A stretch of DNA of 64,000 nucleotides from the NCBI RefSeq assembly GCF_000350225.1, contig NW_005179063.1, positions 124,001 to 188,000 of the forward strand. The letters run 5' to 3'. The notes under the pieces are model-generated. The model was not told where the DNA came from. It saw only the letters and a program-made list of their open reading frames with translations, and ran no database searches. Below are positions 18,626 through 27,914 of this stretch, in pieces. A program made the translations under genes and the position numbers. Position 1 is the stretch's first letter. Every line of letters starts with the position of its first letter. The DNA is from Chondrus crispus. Its lineage: Eukaryota > Rhodophyta > Florideophyceae > Gigartinales > Gigartinaceae.

Positions 18626-21295
18626 TCAACGGTTCGTATCGTTGGAGGGTTCCGACGACCCTGGAGCACGCGCCCTCGGGGGGCAATAACTTGGATGAAA
18701 CTGCAACTCGGGCTCCATTTCATGGAGCGGAGGAAGTGTGGCCTCCCCGTGGGGAGTCCAACCCCGAGGCGGATCAGCAGATGTCGCGAGTGCGTCGGTC
18801 GTCGAGAGGCCGTACCCGCGACCCTCATAAGGATCTCGAAGATTCTGCCGCGGCGTGGACGCAGCACGCTCCGGGGGCCCAACACGAGCGGCTCTGAGCG
18901 CGTCCCGTTCTCCGCGATACCGATCGCGGTCGACGACGGCGCGCTGGAGATCGCTCGCGCGACGTGAGGAGGCACCGCGTAGGACTTCGAGCTCGCACCG
19001 GGCGTCGCGCAGCTGTGCTGCAAGAGAGTCACGTTCAGCGGCAAAAGACTGACGCTCCGTTTGGAGGCGACGCGCTTCGCTACTGCGCTCAAGGTACCAA
19101 TTCGTCAGGGTCCGAAGTAGACCCTCCACATTCCAGGTTCGGTCAATTAAGCTCCCCAGGGCGCGGGACAACCTGGGGATGGCGGTGATCTCGCGACGAG
19201 CTAGGTCGAGACTAAGCACAGTGAATCGCGGTGTACCATGGTACCCAACCGATCCTAGGGAAGGCAGCGGAGGCAACGTAGTCCCCGCCGCCGTATCGTA
19301 ACCGACTTCGGGATGAGCCCGCGCTGCGATGGCTGGGGATTCGCCATCGAGGTCACGATATCTCTTCCGCCGCGCCTCTCGCGCCGTGGACCTGACACCT
19401 CCTTTGCCAAGAGAGGGACCCACCGCACTGGAGCCCGGACGAGCCACGAAGGCGTCTCCTTTTAAATCGTAGGCGAGGAAGAAGCTCTGGGCCCCGGTTG
19501 TGTAGTCAGTCCACGGCCGCCGATTGCGTTCGGGCACCGCAACGGCGCGGTGCATCAAGTCGAGAACCGAAGAGTAGGTCCACGGGACAGACGGGGAGCC
19601 GCGCTCCAAGGGGTGCAACGCCACGTCGGGCAGCGACGGCGCGACCCGACCAAGGAAGGACAGCACACCGATGGGCTGTACGAAAACGCGCCCGTGCAGG
19701 GCGACCTCGCTCATGAAAGCGTTGCAAGTTGACCACGCCCACTCACCCTCGTAATTGTAGACCAACTCCTCGTAGGCTGGATGCTTCGAGTCAGTACCCG
19801 CGAAGCCGAAATGCTTCAAAGCGTAGGGGAGTAACGGATGCACCCCCAACGATGAGAGTGCCTCCCCTATGCTTGGAGGAAGTTCCGGGAAATCGCCCCG
19901 CGATAGGCCCGGGGAAAAGGCAGCGGACGGGAAGACTCGGCCGTCGTCCTCTTCATTATGGCGGTAGGCCGACCAATCGTTGGGGGCTAAGGCAATACGA
20001 TGGATACGCATAAGCGCGCAAGCGGACTTTTGGAGAGCTGCGCGAGCCCGGGAGTGAGTACGAGGACGCGGGCTGACGTACAGCCCCGCTACCTCCAAGA
20101 GGACCAACCGACGGGGATCTCGAGGGCCCCGATGGAAGAGATACGTCGACATTCGGTCAACGTATTCCGCCTCCTCGATACTATAGACGAACGTCCTGTC
20201 ACTGGGTATCTCGTCCGGAATTTGATAAGGGGCGCCGTCGCCCTCAGACAAGAGACGACCCAAGGCAATGGACGCCTCTGCTGCGAGGCCACCCTCGTAG
20301 ATGGTGCGAACCCGGCGTAGATCGGGGCGCAAGTGCGCCCTCGCCAGGAGCTCCCCAACGGTAACGCCCGACCGAGCGTGGCGGCGCCACGCGTAGTTCA
20401 GGCGACCGAGCGGCAGCGGAATGGACCGCTCTAGGGGCACCCCCAGCCACTGCGTGGAGGTGTCGGACACCTCCTCCTCTGCGATCCGGCCGAGCCGAGA
20501 GGAAGTAGTCGGCGCACCGGGGCACCGACAACTTCCGGAAGCCCCGTATGAGCCCAAGACGGGCTGGTACGGACCATCGCGCGGCCATACCGTGAATCCG
20601 TCGACGGGTGGGCCGCCCGCGCCATCGATCGGCGCAGGCGGAAGGGGCATCGGACCCCCCGTCACCAAGGACGGATGGGCAGCAGGAGGCGGAGCGACGG
20701 TCGGCAAGGGACCGATCTCCTCGGTTACTGTAGACGTTCGGGGACCTCGGGATTTTCGGAATGGTCTCGGGGGCCAGCAGGGCGCCGGAGCGGAGGAGTT
20801 GGGGGCGACCGAAAGGGACTGTGAGGGCACCCCTTCGACGGGGGTGCGGTCGTCTATAGCCGATGAGCAAACGACCAGCTCGTCCGACCCACTGCCGGGA
20901 GCTGGCCGAGGAAGCGTGATACCGCCCTGAGGGGTAGTGGGAGACGGCATATCGATGATGCCGGGGCGTGAGCCGAGTATGCAGACGGGGGAGAAGGCGA
21001 GCTCGGGGGCAGGGAAAAGAAAGAGTGCTCGCCCCGGCAGAGGAAGAAAAACGGACCCCCTCGGAAGGGGTAACAAGGTGATGCTGAGGCCGACCCCAGA
21101 GGGCGTGTGCACGACCACCCGGTTAAGAGGGGGCGACGGAGACGAAAGGGAAGCGAGATCGCCGGTTGCAGGGGAGAAGGGCGAGGAATCAGCGCGCGCG
21201 CGAAGGCGCACGCGGCAAGACGCCGAGAATACCGCCCAGAGAGCGGAGTCGTGGTAAGGAGCGGAAGGGACCGTATCGAGGACGCCGTTAGACAT
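18626..21295 (-). CDS. Antisense accessory ORF of gypsy A2, 889 codons, unknown function
   Basis: Long open frame on the strand opposite to gag and pol. It starts 56 bases inside the 3' LTR border and reads back toward pol. Roughly the first 260 residues are Pro/Ser-rich. A central conserved block (about 265-620) includes EVAGLYVSPR, LQKSACALMR, HPLLPYALKHFG and a W-rich NYEGEWAWSTCNAF segment. Then come a basic RRKRYRDLD motif, a predicted coiled coil rich in Arg, Glu and Leu (about 730-805), and a tail with RDPY and PSND. The ORF at 31545-33758 in gypsy B is homologous from the central block to the tail (about half identical by eye in the best block), also antisense. I recognise no known domain. 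Plant Ty3/gypsy elements are known to carry antisense extra ORFs, but I cannot show relationship. The LTR start would have to supply an antisense promoter. Confidence 0.85.
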   Translation of the reverse strand: MSNGVLDTVPSAPYHDSALWAVFSASCRVRLRARADSSPFSPATGDLASLSSPSPPLNRVVVHTPSGVGLSITLLPLPRGSVFLPLPGRALFLFPAPELAFSPVCILGSRPGIIDMPSPTTPQGGITLPRPAPGSGSDELVVCSSAIDDRTPVEGVPSQSLSVAPNSSAPAPCWPPRPFRKSRGPRTSTVTEEIGPLPTVAPPPAAHPSLVTGGPMPLPPAPIDGAGGPPVDGFTVWPRDGPYQPVLGSYGASGSCRCPGAPTTSSRLGRIAEEEVSDTSTQWLGVPLERSIPLPLGRLNYAWRRHARSGVTVGELLARAHLRPDLRRVRTIYEGGLAAEASIALGRLLSEGDGAPYQIPDEIPSDRTFVYSIEEAEYVDRMSTYLFHRGPRDPRRLVLLEVAGLYVSPRPRTHSRARAALQKSACALMRIHRIALAPNDWSAYRHNEEDDGRVFPSAAFSPGLSRGDFPELPPSIGEALSSLGVHPLLPYALKHFGFAGTDSKHPAYEELVYNYEGEWAWSTCNAFMSEVALHGRVFVQPIGVLSFLGRVAPSLPDVALHPLERGSPSVPWTYSSVLDLMHRAVAVPERNRRPWTDYTTGAQSFFLAYDLKGDAFVARPGSSAVGPSLGKGGVRSTAREARRKRYRDLDGESPAIAARAHPEVGYDTAAGTTLPPLPSLGSVGYHGTPRFTVLSLDLARREITAIPRLSRALGSLIDRTWNVEGLLRTLTNWYLERSSEARRLQTERQSFAAERDSLAAQLRDARCELEVLRGASSRRASDLQRAVVDRDRYRGERDALRAARVGPPERAASTPRQNLRDPYEGRGYGLSTTDALATSADPPRGWTPHGEATLPPLHEMEPELQFHPSYCPPRARAPGSSEPSNDTNR

Positions 21296-21317
21296 GGCTC
21301 GCGCTCTACAAGCACCC

Positions 21318-21351
21318 GTGGATGCGGACGTCCCCGCTTAAGGGGGGGCCG
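21318..21351 (+). other. Second polypurine box against the A2 3' LTR
   Basis: GTGGATGCGGACGTCC, then AAGGGGGGGCCG, ending at the first base of the 3' LTR. This is the expected position of the functional plus-strand primer. It repeats the box at 14536-14570 with a partly degraded palindrome. Confidence 0.85.
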
Positions 21352-21990
21352 TGTAGTATAACCCCCCCTGGGGCTTTTTAGATTAGATCAACAACGGATC
21401 CAATACTGTAGAGCCTCGGGCTCTACAGTACTACCGCGCGTGGCCACGTGTACCCCTCGGGTACAGGCCGCACGCGCATACACGTGTACTGTCAGCCACG
21501 ATGGCTCACAGTATTACAGTACGGTCCGATCGGTACTACAGTAGACCACTACAGTGCTTCGGTACTGTAGTGTTATGGATTGTTTTGTATATTAAATATG
21601 GAGCGGACCGGCGGCGGTAGAGGAGGGCAAGCACGGACTTGTGACCCACCGACCGTCAAGGTCCGACTTCCCGCTTATTTCTAAGGTAACGCTCGCTAAT
21701 TACATTAGAAGCGGCACCGAGCGCGGGTTGAGGACGCGCGCGGTACGCCCACGAGCCGGCTCCGCCTCCGCCCGTCGGTACTGGATCGTTACCCAGTACC
21801 GCGCCGGGGCGTGGAGACGTCGAACCGCTCGTGCGTACCGGCGTCCTCCCCGTTCCCGCTCTACCACGCTACCCGGGCCCGCTGCCCGGTGCCGTTAGCT
21901 GGTGTCCCGCTTCACCCCCGTCTTCCCGATCGACAAGGGTCTCGGTCGAACTGTGCATACACCCCTATCGCTGGGGGTGTTTATGCTACA
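21352..21990 (+). repeat. 3' LTR of A2
   Basis: 639 bp, TGTAGTATAACC to TTTATGCTACA, with three differences from the 5' LTR. It is followed directly by the second GGTAC and by A1 gag in inverted orientation. Confidence 0.96.
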
Positions 21991-21995
21991 GGTAC
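21991..21995. repeat. Target-site duplication GGTAC, right copy
   Basis: Pairs with 6549-6553 and defines the right border of A2. Confidence 0.95.
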
Positions 21996-23070
21996 CGTCG
22001 AAGCTGCGCATCGTGGGACGGATCCCACGACAGCGTTGGACGTACTTCGCGATCCGTCCCGCGTCACCCGAGGTAACGAGCCTCGAGGTGTTATCCAAGC
22101 GGTACATACGATAGTCAGCAACGGCGCTGAACTCTTGGATCATCGTATGTACCGGCTCGAGCCCGGGTTCAGCGGGACCCAGCGTGCCGAAGGAGGTAAC
22201 CGGTAGCGTGCGGACGTCTTCCGGACCTGGATGCTCGGCGTAACTCGCCGGCGGGTAGCCGCCCCAGCGGGGATCGACGGAGAACATCGGTTCTCCGGAT
22301 CCGCGGGCGGCTCCCCCACGGTCCTGTTCGTCCGCGTACGATGCGCGGTCCACTTGCCGCCTACTTCCGGCGATAGGAGGCAAGGCTTGGGTCTCAGACG
22401 CGAAGTTCGCGTCTATCGGAGGACGGCTTCCTTCTGCAGTCCGACTGGTAGCGGCACCAGTCGGACGCCAACCCTCGGGGGCGGCGGCGCTCGGAGGTAC
22501 GGTACCACCGGGCCCTCTCCGGGGGGCACCGGGTAGCCTTTCGGCCATGGTACGTTCCATGTCACGAGCACGCCGACGAGTGGCGTCGAGCTCAGCGGAG
22601 AGGTGCGCGAACGCACCTAACTGCTCTGCGGACGGAGAGGTTCGGTCCTCGGGTCGTCTCACCGAGGTCGGCCTCTCATGGCGACCTTGCCCGGACGGTC
22701 CGGGCGAGGCGAAACGGGAGTCTTCGACGAGCACGATCCGCGAGTGTAACTCGTCGATCAGTGCTCGGAGATTCTCTAAGGACTGTGTCACTCTGTCGAA
22801 CCTCCCTTCACGCAGGGAGCGGAGTTCGGCCATACATCGAGTGTATACATGGTCCGATACATCGATCCGAAGGGAAGTACGGACTTCCTCGATGTATTCG
22901 GCTATGCGTTCGAACATCGCCGCCGCTCTTTCCTCAGAGGATCCGAGCGACGGTTCGCGGTCACGAGGACCTGCGTCGCCGTCGCCCGACGGGGCACATG
23001 GGGACTGCACAGCGGCCGGGCTCAGATCCGCCGCTTCGGAGCGGATCGAGGGCTCAAACTCTTGGCTCAT
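21996..23070 (-). pseudogene. gag: Ty3/gypsy gag of A1, N-terminal part (split by A2)
   Basis: Starts at Met 23070 with the same MSQEFEPS beginning as A2 gag and matches its first 350 or so residues with scattered substitutions. The frame runs into the A2 3' LTR and stops there. The remaining part is at 5058-6548. The segment is Pro/Arg/Ser-rich and has no motif I can name. Confidence 0.9.
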
Positions 23071-23136
23071 CTCGACGCGATCGGTTCGCGGAGGGAAGCG
23101 GAAGTCTTCTCGGAGATCGGACTCCAGGGTCTTCTA

Positions 23137-23149
23137 GGTCGGGAGACCA
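23137..23149 (-). other. Primer-binding site of A1
   Basis: TGGTCTCCCGACC on the minus strand, one base after the LTR end. It differs from the A2 site at one base. Confidence 0.7.
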
Positions 23150-23150
23150 C

Positions 23151-23817
23151 TGTAGCATAAACACCCCCAGCGATAGGGGTGCATGCACAGTTCGACCGAG
23201 ACCCCGTCCGATCCGGAAGACGGGGGTGAAGCAGGACACCAGCTAACGGCACCGGGCAGCGGGCCCGGGTAGCGTCGTAGAGCGGGAATGGGGAGGACGC
23301 CGGTACGCGCGAGCGGTTCGACGCCTCGACGCCACGGCGCAGTACTGGGTAACGATCCAGTACCGACGGGCGGAGGCGGAGCGGACTCGTGGGCGTACCG
23401 CGCGCGTCCTCAACCCGCGCTCGGTGCCGCTCTAAGGTAGTTAGCGAGCGCTACCTTAGAATAAGCGGGAAGTCGGACCTTGACGGTCGGTGGGTGACAA
23501 GTCCGTGCTTGTCCTCCTCCACCGCCGCCGGTCCGCTCCATATGTAATGTACATAATAACCTATCATAATAGTACAGTACCAATGTACTGTAGCGACGTA
23601 CTGTAGCGGTCGGTCGACACTGTAATACTGTCAGCCATCGGGGCTGACAGTACACGTGTGTGTGCGTTCTTTGGTCCCGCGCGTACACGTGTACACGTGC
23701 GCCCCCTGTACTCGGGGGTACACGTGTTGGTACTGTAGAGCATCGAGCCCTACAGTAACCGATCCGGTTCTGAGTTGATCCAATCTAAAATAAAGCCCCA
23801 GGGGGGGTTATACTACA
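23151..23817 (-). repeat. 5' LTR of A1
   Basis: 667 bp on the minus strand, TGTAGTATAACC to TTTATGCTACA. It shares the plan of the A2 LTR (palindromes, AT-rich stretch, conserved 3' third) but is 28 bp longer and clearly diverged in the first third. A1 and A2 are therefore members of different subfamilies. Confidence 0.92.
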
Positions 23818-24223
23818 CTGCTGTACCCGTGCTGCACTCCATGGACGCTGTAAACCTTTGGCACGTGCCAGGCACCCGCCACCAAGGTTCTACACTTTGT
23901 CTGTAAGACTGCAGCCGTACTGTATGCGTCCGACAGAGTAATGAGGACATGTCTCCAGGTCATACACGTGTCGGGCGGAGAAAATGAAACATGCTCAAAT
24001 TGTACAGTACACTGCAACCGTGTACATATTTCATACGTGTACAAGTTGAAAACCAAACGTGCTCCTGAAGTAGTGTAGAGTGCAACCGTGTACAGAAATC
24101 ACACGTGTACACGGTGAAAATGGAACTTGCTCAGCTCGTCACGCGGAGTGTTTTTGCTTTGACACGTGTCATACCTGTCGTCGTGTGTCATGCATATCAG
24201 CATGTGGTCGTAGAATTACAATA
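23818..24223 (-). repeat. Copia LTR fragment (family D), truncated by A1
   Basis: Close match to 60441-60844, the first part of the solo LTR of family D, in the same orientation. It starts on the minus strand near 24223 and is cut at 23818 by the A1 LTR. The sequence on its right is copia-1 gag, so this LTR had landed in copia-1 before A1 landed in it. The LTR is rich in ACACGTGT motifs. Confidence 0.85.
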
Positions 24224-27200
24224 CAAACTAGCTGCACGTCGTGAGTTCTACACTGTGAAGATGCTTTCCGGTGAAAAGGTGCTTGCATACATCAATCGTG
24301 TCAAGCAGCTGGCAGCCATCCTCAAGTCAATGAGCGTAAACATCGATGACAAGGAGATGGCCATGGCAGTGCGCAACGGTCTGCCTGCCCGTTTCGAGGC
24401 TCTCATCGTTGCACTTGATGCTCTCGGTAATGAGGAAAAGATATTCAGTTTGGACTTTGTGAAAAGTCGTCTGCTGCAGGAAGAGCAACGAGCAAACATG
24501 AAGTCTAGCTCCTCACAGACATCGGCTCTGGTTAATCATGCCCCGAACAATCGGGACATAAACGATTACAAATGCACTAACTGCGGTCATACAGGCCATA
24601 CGGCAACCCGCTGCTGAGGAAAGGATTTGAATGGGCTTCGGCCGGCTCCTCCTAGCGGATATAAACGGCGTATGTCTCAGCGGAAACAATCTGCATTTGT
24701 CACAAAGAAACCTGATCCCGACATGGTTGTAAACAGCGTCGACTTCACATGTCTGATGTCGAAAGCTTCGCACACGAACGATCTGGAGATGTCGCCTTCG
24801 TGGCTCGTAGATTCAGCTTGTACAGCTCATATTACATATGACCGATCTTTGTTTGCGACGTATGAGCCACTTGAATCCGCCTCTGTTCAGATGGGAACCA
24901 AGGCTAGTGCAAAGGTTGCCGGCCGTGGTGACGTTCACTTGAAGTTAAATGTAAATGGCCGCATCGAACCGTGCAAGTTGACGGATGTATTGCACGTTCC
25001 GGACTTTGCGTTCTCTCTGCTCTCTGTCGGTCGAATGACTGAACTTGGACTAAAAGTGGGGTTCGAAAATGGAAAATGCATGATCAGACGAGGCTCAACT
25101 GTAGTGGCGACTGCGACATTGATTGGAGAACTTTACGTTCTCGACATCGTCAGTGACATCGGATCTGCACATGCTGCCACCCTACCCTGCAAACGTGGCA
25201 TGAGCGATTTGCACATGTGTATTCTCAAGGTATTGCTTCGATGATTCGTGACAATGTGGTAAGTGGAGTCAAACTACTTGGTAATGAGGCTAACAAAATC
25301 AACAATACTGACAATGATTGCATCTCTGAAAAATGTTCTGCGTGCGTCTACGGCAAAGCCACTCGATCTGTGATCCCAAAAGAGCGGTCCTCGAGGCGGG
25401 CATACTTCTGTCTAGACTTAGTTCACTCTGATGTTTGTGGCCCCTTAGAGGTGCGGTCCATTGGTGGTGCCAAGTACTTCATTACCTTCATAGATGATCA
25501 CTCAAACTGGTCAGTAGTGTACCCTATGCACCATAAATCAGAAGCATTTGAACGATACAAAATGTTTGCACAACTTGCTCAGACTCACACTGGTCGCAAG
25601 ATCAAAGTCCTTCGCACCGATCGAGGTGGTGAGTATCTGTCCACGGATTTTAAGTCTTTTCTGATTGCAAATGGTACTCAGCATCAAATGACGACCGCGT
25701 ACACACCGGAGCAAAATGGCGTCGCCGAGCGACTGAACAGAACTTTGGTGAACCTGGTGCGCTCCATGCTAGGGCACAAGAAAGTTACAAAGGGGTTCTG
25801 GGCAGAAGCACTTGCCAATGCAGTGTACGTTCGAAATCGAGTCACGTCACGTGCCATTCCCCCCAAGATGACCCCATACCACTAATGGATGAAATCTGTG
25901 CCAAATGTTGGTCATTTGCGTGTTTTCGGTCCAAAGTGTTGGTATACATTACCAAAACACAACATCCAGAAACTTGACGCCCGTGCAAAGGAGGCAATGT
26001 TTCTGGGGTATGCTGAAAATACGAAAGCTTACAAGTTGTGGGATGGTGATTTGCACAAAGTGATCGTATCCAGAGATGTTACTTTTGACGAGTCCACGGG
26101 AGGCAAATCTGGTGAACCGATGGATACAAACGAGGAGGCTTCAACTGATGATGACACAATCAACTTGAACATCGATGAGGAAGTTGCAGAAAATGATGCA
26201 GTGGCATCAGAAGCATCATCGCCGGATGAACAACAAGACTCTGATGAATCCTCCAACTCCTCCCCAACTGCAGGGGAGGACGAAACCACCGAAACAGTTG
26301 ACCAACACGTAGTTGAGGAAGAAACGATTGATCCGCCAACTAATCTCCGTCGGTCCACTGGCGTTCGCAAAACGCCTGGGGCGTGGTGGGCAGCAGCTTT
26401 GGTGACTGCTGGACTCCTTAGCCACGCCCATGTGATAACGGAAATTCCGAACTCGTACAAGCAAGCTATGGATTCTCCAAAAGCTCGCTTCTGGCAGAAG
26501 GGCATCGACAAAGAACTTGCTTCACAACACAAAAACAAAACATGGACACTTGTTCCAAGATCTCAAGCATCAAACGTCCTGACGTCCAGGTGGGTTTTCG
26601 GAGTGAAGCAACTTCCTGACGAGTACGGAAAATTGGTCGAAACTGCAAAGGGACGTCTTGTGGCACGAGGCTTTCAACAAGTAGAAGGCATCGATTACAC
26701 TGAAACTTTCGCCCCTGTCATCAAGTTCACAACTATCCGTCTGCTGCTGGCACTGGTTGCGCACTTTGACCTTGAGCTGCATCAGATGGACGTGGTGACT
26801 GCCTTCCTCAACGGTGAACTTCACGAAGAAATCTACATGGAGCAACCTGAAGGATGCATCGACAAAGTCAAACCTGATTCGGTGTGTAAACTTCTGAAAG
26901 CAATCTATGGTCTTAAGCAAGCCCATCGCCAATGGCATAGTAAGATCGATGAGTTTCTGATCACTGAACTTGGTTTCAACACTACACGCAGCGACCCATG
27001 TCTTTACATTCGACGTCAAGGCAATGTCATCATGATTATCGCGTTGTACGTGGACGATCTGCTGCTAGCTGGAAGTGACTTGGAGGCCATATTATGGATG
27101 AAAAATGAACTCAACAAACGATTCGATATGAAACACCTTGGCGAAGCGAAGACATGTATTGGTCTAGAAATCGACCGTATACGTTCTAAACACGTCCTGA

Positions 27201-27914
27201 CCGTCACACAGTCGAAGTATGCCCAAGCAGTACTGAAACGGTTCAAAATGTCGGCATGCAATCCTTGCGGTACTCCGATGGAACAGTCTCGACATGTCAC
27301 AATGCAAGTTGCCGAAACTGGCACTGATCACAACCCATGCTTTGAACCATATCGTCAGGCCATTGGATGTCTAATGTTCCTAATGTTCGGGACCCGCCCC
27401 GATATTGCGTTTGCCATTGGAAAGTTATCTCAACACTGTGCCGACCCTCACAAGTCGCATTGGACAGGTGTGAAACGTGTTTTAAGATACTTGCGTGGGT
27501 CCCAGCATCTTGGAATAGTGTTTGGTAAAGATGATTCTTGGTACAGAACTTCATGGGTATAGCGACGCAGATTGGGGTGGATGCCTTAAATCACGGAAAT
27601 CAACGAGTGGGTACGTGTTCAAGCTTTGTGATGGGCCTATCAGTTGGGCTTCCCGGAAACAAACAGTAGTTGCAAAGTCTACTTGTGAGGCAGAATACAT
27701 CGCCCTCAGTGAAGCATGCAAAGAGGCCGCGTGGCTTCGACGCTTCCATGCCGATGTACTTGGTGCGAATTCGGATCCAACAATTCGCGTTGGATGTGAC
27801 AACGCTGGTACGATTGCGTTTGCTCAGAACGAATCTACAAATCGTCGCAACAAGCACATTGATATTACGTATCATTTTGTTCGAGATGCGGTGCAGCGAA
27901 AACTGGTCACATTA
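24224..27914 (+). pseudogene. gag-pol: Ty1/copia gag-pol of copia-1, broken
   Basis: The gag remainder (UBN2-type) ends in a zinc knuckle CTNCGHTGHTATRC, after which a TGA (24615-24617) stands where copia-3 has TGG. The same frame continues with protease (LVDSACTAHIT, 24811 on). A frameshift near 25190 precedes the integrase region, with catalytic blocks VHSDVCGPLE, RTDRGGEYLS and EQNGVAERLN. A TAA at 25883-25885 follows. Reverse transcriptase (RWVFGVKQLP, VVTAFLNGEL, YVDDLLLAGS near 27049) is in the same frame. A frameshift near 27540 moves RNase H (SDADWGG, CEAEYIAL, CDNAGT) into another frame. The coding sequence is cut at 27914 by the Harbinger-like element and its last 40 or so codons are at 29812-29936. 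The order protease, integrase, RT, RNase H is diagnostic of copia. Confidence 0.94.

Larger units (their letters stand above)
6554..21990 (+). mobile_element. Complete Ty3/gypsy chromodomain element A2, 15.4 kb, with antisense accessory ORF
   Basis: Full-length LTR retrotransposon: 5' LTR 6554-7192, primer-binding site, gag, pol, a 6.8-kb region after pol, second polypurine box, 3' LTR 21352-21990, and a GGTAC duplication on both sides. Both LTRs are 639 bp, run TG to CA, and differ at three positions by eye (about 0.5 percent), which means a recent insertion. pol is open end to end, but gag has two nonsense codons and a 5-bp deletion, so this copy would need Gag from elsewhere. The element is unusually long because of the post-pol region, which contains an 889-codon ORF on the opposite strand. 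Confidence 0.96.
21991..23817 (-). mobile_element. Outer gypsy element A1, 5' portion (LTR and gag start)
   Basis: Read leftward: 5' LTR 23817-23151, primer-binding site, then the N-terminal half of gag up to the A2 insertion. It joins the rest of A1 at 6548. The sequence to the right is a copia LTR fragment, so A1 inserted there. The first bases beyond the LTR are CTGCT; the matching duplication would lie left of the window. Confidence 0.93.

Noticed and set aside
24105..24223. Start of the copia-1 gag ORF within 24105-24223
   Set aside because: This stretch is family D LTR sequence; the in-frame reading into gag is accidental.
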